64,000 nt of DNA, taken from NCBI GenBank assembly GCA_029706075.1, contig JAINUG010000147.1:926501-990500 (forward strand), written 5' to 3'. This document shows positions 57,561 through 64,000 of the stretch, piece after piece. A program made the position numbers and the translations under genes. Under the pieces are notes generated by a model. The model saw nothing but the letters and a program-made list of their open reading frames with translations, searched no databases and was not told the origin of the DNA. The stretch is from Aldrovandia affinis (taxonomy: Eukaryota; Chordata; Actinopteri; Notacanthiformes; Halosauridae). Positions within the stretch are counted from its first letter, which is position 1. Each line of letters opens with the position of its first letter.

Positions 57561-60480
57561 TAACATCAAGTACTTTTGTTATAGAAAGGAAATCCATGCG
57601 TAAATATATTTGATTCTAGATTTACTATACTGGTATGTAGCCATTCGCTAATTCGTGGACCCATACAATCTACTATAGCTAGTCCTGATCAGCTGTGGCA
57701 AGTGTGCCCATCAGCCACTGCTTGGTTGTAGCCATTGTAACTGCCAAATGTGTTGAGGTAGGCCCGTTACAGGTGATGGCTATCCTAGCAAAAGATAACT
57801 AGCCTTGTTCAAAGATGCCATCTAGGCATCGGTGCTAATAAGCTGAGCCACTTTCATCTTGCCATATCAAAAACGAGCTGTGTTGTTCTTTGGGGTCTAT
57901 TTCTGTAACAATTGTGATAGGTTCTATGTGTCTTGTGTCACCAATTATTTTGTATACCAGTATTCCGTTTTGAATCTAAAATGCCTCAGATTGAATTCTC
58001 ACATTGGGTATTTTTTTGTGGTGTATCTGTTGTTAGTTTTGGATCCTGATCTGTTATAAATCCCAAAAGCAAAAATGTCTGTAAAATGTTATGATGTTAT
58101 GTAGTTATACAGGAATGAAACATTGTTTACTGCAGTCTTGGGCCCTGATTTTCCGAGGGTCCCCTCCCTGTAGTGAGAAAGAAAACAAACAGAACATAAA
58201 TTCTATCATGGTTTATACAAAGTGAAGAAGGATAAAGGTCATTTCTACAGTAGATTAATGATCTTGGAGGAGATGAGAGTATTTCAGTTTGTTTTTAAAA
58301 GAGATGATGGATGGTGGGCCTCCCGCATGGTCCAGTGGTTACAACGTTCGACACTGGCCACGGCGACTGGGGTTTGATTACCCGCTGCGCCAGAGTCGGC
58401 TCTGGCTGGGAGTGCCGCCGGGGGCAGCGATTGGCTGTTTGCCCCAGGAGAGGGGAGGGAAGCTGCGCACAGGAGTGGCTCTGCAGTACCGGGTTGCGGT
58501 TGACGGCCTGGCGAGTGACATCTCAGAGGAGACGATGCTTCGCCTTCGTCACTACTGGTCACAGAGCTACGGCAGCGAACTGACATTACTAGGGGGGGAT
58601 TGACTTGAAAATAGCTGGTGTAATTGGCTACCGAATTGGGAGAAAATCTGAAAGAAAATCTTTGAAAGAAAATAAATAATAATAATACAAAATAAAATAA
58701 AAGAGATGATGGAAAAAGAGGAAATGTATTTGATTAATAAATAAATAAATATATATATAGCGTATATAAATTGATTTGGAGGGCATGAAATGGCTGCCTG
58801 CCCAAAATGTGAGCCACTTGAGCCATTAAGATACAGGGCCATGGCCCCCAGCTGAATCAAATGAGACAAATTGGACTCAAGACTGAATAAATGATGTCAC
58901 ATGGAGAGGGGGAATAGAGGCTGGATGCAATTTAAGCTGAGGTGTTGATGTTTATCTTGGTTCTGAGAAGAATCTTAGTTGTAAAATTGCTGTAGACTTT
59001 ATTTTGAATTTCAGAGAAATCGTTTATTAAAATTTATATTTGTTTGGGGAAAAAAAAGAAGTTATGCTGTGAGGAGGCTTTACCGGAAATGTCAAACGCA
59101 AGATTTGCAATTCGTGTGATCTGCCATTTTGGGTGGTAATATTTTGTTACAAATTGTGCATCTTTACAAGGGGCAGAATGGTAACATTTGGGTGAATTTG
59201 TCCATACGCAAGTACAGTCGCAAGTGTGACATTTGTTGCAAGTTTGATTCCGATCGAGTGAATTGGTGATCAAGATATGGATGCCCCAATTTAAGTAGGT
59301 TATACAGAAAAAACTGCAAGAAATCAAAAAAGTGGGCTAGCAAGAACAATAGGCTTCTGCCCTTCGGGCATGGAAGCCTAATTAGCACTGCATGATGTCC
59401 TAATACTGAATATATTCATGTGTGCATGTATGACATATAAATATATAGAAATATATAGAAGTAAATATAACACACACACACATGTGTGTGTATATATATA
59501 TATAAATAAATGTCTCAAGTCATTGAGCATGTCCTATTTTCCTTATAGCCAATATCTTATGTATCACAATAAAATATTGTTAATTCAGTTAATTTCTTTA
59601 CAGTATGAAACAAAGCTCTTAGTCTGGGCTAGGTTCTCCCTAATAGATGTGATGTTTGTTTCATAAAACTGAAATTGACTTCAGTCCAATTAGATATGAA
59701 CATTAAATGATCATAGTACAATAACGTAATGTAGGGTAAATGATTATTGAAAAGTAAACTACAACTACAAGTAAGAGTAAAATAGTCCTAGATGTGCTTT
59801 ACACTGATGTGATATGATACCAGCTTTGTCTGTGATGAGCTTGTGACTCATCACCTGGTACATAAACAACCTGTATCAGGTATGCTCATAACGTTAAGCA
59901 CACAGCTGAATATCTGGGCAGTGAATAAAATATCTTTAAAACAGCTGCGGGCTGGGCTGGCGGATAGCGTAGCGGTCTAACGCACCCGCATTTGGCTGGT
60001 CCTGTATGAGTGTGAGTTGCCTATCAGGGACGCGGTTCGTAAGGGTATCTCCAGGTGAGTTCCGTCTCGAAGGAGGCGGATAATCTCCGGCCTCGGAGAG
60101 TAGCTTGCCCCATAGAGACGGGCGACGAGTTTGTGGGGGAGGATTAATCGAAACAGAAACAAAAACAAAATGTATTTAAAATAGCTTCCTGCAAAACAGA
60201 GGGCGAATGCTGATGTACAAAGCAATCTCCAGTGTATTGTGGCAGGTCGTTTGTCTGTGTGGGGTTCTGAGTGCAGGATCCACTGCTATAGTGGTTTTAG
60301 AGTCTTCTGTTGCGTAGATTAGGGTGGTCAGACTGTTCTGTGTCAGTGATTCTCTTCTCCTGTTCTCTTCGCAGGCCAGCCCATGACATCAGTCTGGAGG
60401 AGTTTGATGATGAGGATTTGTCAGAGATCACAGACGACTGTGGGATTGGGTTGAACTACGATTCAGATCCGTATGAGAAG
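41280..60480 (+). CDS. mapk8ip2: JNK-interacting protein 2 (MAPK8IP2/IB2), first two coding exons; continues beyond window
   Basis: Cytoplasmic scaffold that assembles MLK, MKK7 and JNK, binds kinesin light chain and is enriched in neurons and islets. Exon 1, 41280-41344, encodes [20 protein letters not shown] then C and part of R, matching the start of mammalian JIP2. The ATG has a strong Kozak context (AAGATGG) and an upstream in-frame stop. Exon 2, 60375-60480, encodes ...[20 protein letters not shown], then [15 protein letters not shown]. Splice phases agree (65 nt, then 106 nt ending in phase 0), with donors GTAAGC and GTGAGC and the acceptor [24 protein letters not shown] favours JIP2 over JIP1. 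The JNK-binding domain, SH3 and PTB domains lie beyond 64000. The intervening intron is 19,030 bp. No later exon was recognised in 60481-64000. Confidence 0.93.
41345..42660. other. mapk8ip2 intron 1, proximal part
   Basis: No repeat or coding sequence recognised apart from a tandem GTGCACA run (about 41432-41451) close to exon 1. Intronic regulatory elements may be present but cannot be called by eye. Confidence 0.4.
42664..43800 (-). mobile_element. Non-LTR retrotransposon fragment (Jockey superfamily, CR1/L2-like)
   Basis: The minus strand reads through the reverse transcriptase palm and thumb in degraded form: [10 protein letters not shown], then [12 protein letters not shown] (a changed FADD catalytic box), [41 protein letters not shown], and finally [20 protein letters not shown] followed by [10 protein letters not shown]. 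The 3' end carries a TTCTTATGTTCTTA repeat at about 42664-42685. It is 5'-truncated, with several stops and frameshifts. In mapk8ip2 intron 1. Confidence 0.88.
44203..44231. repeat. Short tandem repeat, 9-bp unit
   Basis: Three to four units of ATGATCAAA in mapk8ip2 intron 1. Confidence 0.85.
46258..46400 (-). repeat. LINE 3'-end fragment with TTTTA-type tail
   Basis: ATTTTATTTTATTTTTATTT, then TTAACCTTTATTTAACCAGG, TTAGTCTCACTGAGATTAGA and AAGAGAGACC, a frequent teleost repeat end. In mapk8ip2 intron 1. Confidence 0.55.
47709..47766 (-). repeat. SINE group A tail fragment
   Basis: Minus-strand GTAAGTTGCTCTGGATAAGA, then GCGTCTGCTAAATGC and AAAATGTAAAATGTAA. Only the 3' tail is kept. Confidence 0.75.
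49173..49445. mobile_element. Small terminal-inverted-repeat element (hAT-like)
   Basis: It begins TAGGGCTGGGTATTGC and ends GGCACAGCCCTAA, with inverted TAGGGCTG termini, 273 bp and no coding capacity. It looks like a non-autonomous hAT-type element in mapk8ip2 intron 1. Confidence 0.5.
49450..52260. other. mapk8ip2 intron 1, central part
   Basis: No gene, SINE, LINE or transposon recognised. Open frames here are short and unlike known proteins. Confidence 0.4.
52269..53595 (-). mobile_element. Tc1-like transposon with perfect terminal repeats
   Basis: The 38-bp terminal inverted repeats at 52269-52306 and 53558-53595, starting CAGTGCCCTCCAGAATTATT, are identical. The core AATTATTGGCACCC recurs inside each end (52382-52395 and 53399-53412), giving the IR/DR arrangement of Sleeping Beauty-type Tc1 elements. 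The minus-strand interior keeps parts of a degraded transposase, including a QQDNHPK catalytic-core motif. About 52720-52975 shows no Tc1 similarity and may be a later insertion. In mapk8ip2 intron 1; inactive. Confidence 0.9.
54160..54475 (-). repeat. Teleost interspersed repeat with CCAT tail
   Basis: Tandem ATCC units at about 54168-54183, then GGTCAGGGTCGCGGGGGGCT, CCTATCCCAGCATGCGTTCC, CAATCCATCGCAGGGCACAC and GGGAGAACATGCAAACTCCG. This is a very common fish repeat, probably a LINE-derived 3' segment. It lies in mapk8ip2 intron 1. Confidence 0.65.
55131..55325. mobile_element. Small terminal-inverted-repeat element
   Basis: ACCAGACCTGGGTCAAATAA at the left and TTCCAGGTCTGGT at the right form inverted termini of about 11 bp. 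The roughly 195-bp interior is non-coding. The terminus resembles a widespread fish non-autonomous DNA transposon. Confidence 0.5.
57405..57560. repeat. Long compound AAT/ACT microsatellite
   Basis: About 155 bp of AAT units with an internal (ACT)10-type block at about 57452-57480. In mapk8ip2 intron 1. Confidence 0.95.
58315..58650 (+). repeat. SINE group B copy
   Basis: The tRNA-like head GGGCCTCCCGCATGGTCCAG with GTGGTTACAACG, the middle GGGCAGCGATTGGCTGTTTG, then GTTGACGGCCTGGCGAGTGA, TCAGAGGAGACGATGCTTCG and the tail GTGTAATTGGCTACCGAATT before an A-rich end. The most complete member of the long subtype here. Confidence 0.75.
59950..60172 (+). repeat. SINE group B copy with probable target-site duplication
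   Basis: The head GGCTGGCGGATAGCGTAGCG matches the copy at 1995. TTCCGTCTCGAAGGAGGCGG and an AACAGAAACAAAAAC-type tail follow. TTTAAAACAGCT at 59935-59946 and TTTAAAATAGCT at 60175-60186 differ at one base and are probably the duplication. It lies 200 bp upstream of mapk8ip2 exon 2. Confidence 0.7.
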
Positions 60481-61740
60481 GTGAGCTATATTTTTACAGC
60501 GTCCTCAGAAGGTTTCAGAGAGAGACATCCAAGGTCAAGCCGGCCTGCAGCCAGTGGTGGGCCCAGACCACTTTAACAGGGGTGGCCCAAGAGTGGCACA
60601 GAACCATACAGTGGGGGACATTTAAAATGTAATACATTTGGAATGATGTGATTGACAACCTCTTCACCTATCAAGAGCCAGGTGGCACCTAGGGTGACCA
60701 ATCAAATTTCTGTGGGGGCAGGTGCCCCCCCAGGCCCCTCCCTGGACATGTCCCTGCCTGCAGTGGGTTTTCTGAGGAAGGGAATTGCGTTGATTCTGTT
60801 GTGGCTGTTGGGTTAACGCAGATGGCTATGAGGACTCGTTATGTTGCTCGAGAACAAAACAGAGCAGAGATATACAAAATATAAAAAGACATCAACACAC
60901 AGCTTGAGTTTTGATACAGGGCACTATCTGCGTGATAGGATGAGACAGGTAAAATGTCTGGAATATGTGAATTTTTTTCTGTAAATGTCTTTGCTTTTAT
61001 AGCTCTGACTGTGTTATGGTCTAAACTATTTTAAGACAACAGCTAAGAAACTATGACAAATAATTTACCAATTATTCTCTATTGGTAGCAACAGGATATC
61101 AGAGGCTCTGTGCTTTACGCTGAACATTCTGTCCCTATCATTGCTGAACAGAAAGTTATAACACTGGAGCACATTAAGTTAAATGGAAAATGAGGTACGA
61201 GCGTAGATGATATTCCCCATGATTGCATCCATCCCTTCACTGCTGTACTCTATGAATATTCTCATGCTGTTGATAAAACTACCTGCAATGCGTATTGCAT
61301 TTTATGAAACTGGGTCAGTTAAGGTTTTGAGATGTATTTCATGCATGCCAGAATTCAATGAGATTCTCAAAAGTCAGAGTTTGGGTGTCAATCTTACAGG
61401 CTTGATTTACCATTTGATGTAGTTCAGTGAAAGGTCTCCTAAAGCAGATTGTGACTCTACCTTTGATCCCTCTCTTTCCTGTCTGCATTTGTGACGTCAT
61501 CCGGAATTGTGTAGCTTCACATGGATCATTGTGATGTCAGCAGGAACTATGTGATGTCACGTGTTGCGTTGCGGTTTCGATCAACTCTGCATTAGACGAA
61601 AAGGTGCAGCCAGAGCCAGTCCCTTGGAGCTGTGCTCTCTCCTTGACCCTCACTACATTCCTCCCACACCACGGTGCTGTGGGCTCACTCTAACTATGAG
61701 GACTCCATACAAATAATCAAGCCATGCAAAGATGAGAACA
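60481..61740. other. mapk8ip2 intron 2, first part
   Basis: No coding sequence recognised. Pieces at about 60555-60770 resemble degraded hAT-type DNA element ends (GGTGGCCCAAGAGTGGCAC; TAGGGTGACCA). Otherwise featureless. Confidence 0.35.
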
Positions 61741-61759
61741 GCTAGTGCATGAGATATAA

Positions 61760-62046
61760 TAGATACTGACGTGGTGGATGAGATCCCTCAGGTTTTCCTC
61801 TGACCCAGAGATGAGAAGGCAGCCACAGGATCGAACAACAGATGTTTATTAGCCAATGTGCACACAGGGAGAGCCGTTCAAGGCCAAACCAAGAACGCAC
61901 TGAAGACTTCATATCTCCCACTCATTGTTATAGGAACATTGGAGAATCCTTCCACCCCCTCTCCCTTGATACGGCCGCCCACCTGTGTATGGCATGATGA
62001 TACATTTGCATACATCTAATTTATGTGCTCATGTTCACCCCCAACA
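61760..62046 (-). mobile_element. Probable solo LTR (endogenous retrovirus-like fossil)
   Basis: Read on the minus strand it starts TGTTGGGGGTGAACATG and has an AATAAA signal at 61850-61845, followed by a short R/U5-like stretch. This is the expected order of a long terminal repeat. No internal retroviral genes or second LTR are visible, so it would be a solitary LTR left by recombination. The 3' boundary is uncertain and the family is not identified. In mapk8ip2 intron 2. Confidence 0.35.
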
Positions 62047-62049
62047 CCG

Positions 62050-63336
62050 GACCTGTGATCATCTCAGTTCGACCAATGCGGTACACTCAGGCCAGATAGA
62101 ACCCCGCCCTTAAGGGTTCGAGTAAACCTGGGACAGGCCCATGCCCGAGATGATGACTGACCTGTCTTCAACCACCAGAGTGAAGGTGACCCAAAGCACC
62201 CCGTCGCATAGATCATATTCAACATCTGTGTTCAGTTGTTTTCATAGTATGTATTACAAAGAAGCTGATCAGATGCAGCCTAATCAGATACAAATAATAA
62301 AGGCAGTGTGATGTACTGTATGCATGCCATTCATATGTGTGTGGGTGATTTGTTTGGAACTGAAACCCTATTGAACATGGGGTCTGAATTGAAGAGGGCA
62401 GTTGTTCGAACCTGTGGCTCCAAATAATAACATAACGGATATATATTATTATGCGGGACAACATCTGTTGTTGCAGGGAGCAGGTCAATGAGTCAAAATG
62501 CAGGACATCTGGTCACCCTATGTGGAGCATCACAAGTGCATCAATGTTAATAAACACTTTTAATATGTGTGGGTTTGATGGAAATAACAAACAAACAAAC
62601 GGAACTAAAATAACGTGTACCACACATCCTTTCCTCTTCCTCCTCCCGGATAACTATATTAGTGTTCTACTGAGAACAGTGTTTTTCCCCCATTATGTAC
62701 TCATTTTATTGTACTAAAAGCCTCGTAACTTGCTCTTCACAAGCCATGGTGTTTGCTTTTCAGTAGACATGACAAAATTTGGCAGTTGCATTAAAGGGAA
62801 ATGCATTAAAGGGAAAAAAGCGAATGATCTGATTGGCCACAATGAACCAAACTCTCACCACACCTAAATTAAACGTATTCTTCCAACCAGCCTCTTTTAC
62901 AACTGTGCTGCAGGTGCACTACTGTCTCTTGTCACGTCAAAGTACCAGAATGGACAAGGACAGGCCTCAATGCGCCTCCATCCTGGATTAGTGTTACTGT
63001 GCGCATTGCGCTTTGACAACTAAACTAGAGTCCTTGAAGTCAAATGTAGGTCTAGACAGATTGATACATTAAGACAGTAACAATGAGTGGAGCAGAGTCA
63101 AATACTTCCTACACAATTAGTACAGCAGACAATCATAATGTAAAACATCCTATTTTCATAGAAATTCTGCTTGCGCCCACTCAGTTCTACCCAGGATCAA
63201 CTCCATTGCAGATTGATGGACATTAATGCAGAGAGACACCTTACGTGTGCTACAAGGCTGAGCTGGCTGTAACAGAGCTTATGAGGGAGAGCTGTCAGTT
63301 TGTGCCACAGGCTGTTCCGTAAACGGCTAGGTCATA
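62050..63336. other. mapk8ip2 intron 2, middle part
   Basis: No gene recognised. A short stretch at about 62450-62520 ends ACATCTGGTCACCCTATG, like the end of a fish DNA transposon. Confidence 0.35.
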
Positions 63337-63566
63337 CATTTACATTATATTTTAGGCATTTAGCAGATGCTCTTATCCAGAGCAACTTACACAATTGACA
63401 TTTCTTTACAGACAATCCATTTATACAGCTGGATATTTTTACTGAAGCAATTCAGGTTAAGTACCTTGCTCAAGGGTACAACAGCAGTGTCCCCACCTGG
63501 GCATTGAACCAGCAACCTCTGAGTTACAAGCCCAGTTCCCTAATCATTACACTACACTGCCGCCCT
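63337..63566 (-). repeat. SINE group A copy
   Basis: Reverse-oriented, near full-length: the tail GCATTTAGCAGATGCTCTTA, the body TTATACAGCTGGATATTTTT and AAGTACCTTGCTCAAGGGTA, and the head TTACAAGCCCAGTTCCCTAA, then TCATTACACTACACTGCC. In mapk8ip2 intron 2. Confidence 0.88.
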
Positions 63567-64000
63567 GTCATGAGTAGCATGTTCAGTGCCATCAGGCTAA
63601 TGCCTCGCGATTTCCATCTTAAGAGAAATACAAAGCCATGGATTTTTCATCATGAGAAACAAAAGTGAAGAGTGATTCCTAAATTCAATAAATAATATCA
63701 CATAGCCTTCACTTCTGAATGCGTCTGCGTGTTCTAGCCCAGTGTACTTGTTTCTCTCTGGCTCTTTGACTACTTTACCAATCTCGTGGCTGTGATTCTG
63801 CTCTAATGCCAGATGGTTTTTGGTTCAATCCCCCACCCGAGTGATCACAGCCCTGAACAAGGCCGGCGCTGTGGCCAGGTGATCCACGCACGCCCCAGGC
63901 CGCTCGGCTCCACAGAACACACGACGGGCTCCAGTCCCGTGAGACATCCATCCACCCGGACTCGTGCAGGGCTCCCATTATTCTTGCTAACCTCAGCGCA
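63567..64000. other. End of window, mapk8ip2 intron 2
   Basis: GC-rich at 63790-63980 but with no splice-bounded frame resembling the acidic JIP2 third exon. Nothing further supported. Confidence 0.35.

Noticed and set aside
57397-57597. A leucine/valine-rich hydrophobic small protein
   Set aside because: It is the translation of an AAT/ACT microsatellite.

Overview
The window is nuclear DNA of a ray-finned fish, almost certainly a teleost. It is AT-rich, the genes are split into short GT-AG exons, and the four genes I can place encode vertebrate proteins. The non-coding part holds typical teleost repeats: tRNA-derived SINEs, Tc1-like transposons, a Jockey-superfamily LINE and LINE 3' tails. 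I cannot name the species. No rRNA, true tRNA gene, CRISPR array or prokaryotic feature is visible.

Layout: (1) 0.7-6.5 kb, minus strand, a complete slow-type troponin I gene (tnni1-like). Its predicted length of 187 aa depends on a 4-nt microexon. (2) 15.6-20.45 kb, plus strand, sephs1 (selenophosphate synthetase 1, Thr form). It is complete except for one missing base in a C run in the first coding exon. (3) 26.4-34.3 kb, minus strand, a complete 11-exon choline kinase gene (chkb-like, 413 aa). (4) 41.28 kb onward, plus strand, the first two coding exons of mapk8ip2 (JIP2/IB2), separated by a 19-kb intron; the rest lies beyond the window.

Tnni1 and sephs1 are divergent, sephs1 and chkb are convergent, and chkb and mapk8ip2 are head to head. 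As I recall the human map, CHKB and MAPK8IP2 are also divergent neighbours at 22q13.33, so that pair looks anciently conserved. The four genes do not form a pathway: they serve muscle contraction, selenium metabolism, phosphatidylcholine synthesis and neuronal JNK scaffolding.

Between and inside the genes lie at least three SINE groups, five Tc1-type elements or remnants, LINE fragments, several small terminal-inverted-repeat elements, one split long inverted repeat at 38.5-39.8 kb, a probable solo LTR, a 30-bp minisatellite and several microsatellites. I found no clearly new biological system. The best leads are the 4-nt microexon, a split REST-type (RE1) site about 1.1 kb upstream of the mapk8ip2 start, and the one-base deficit in sephs1.
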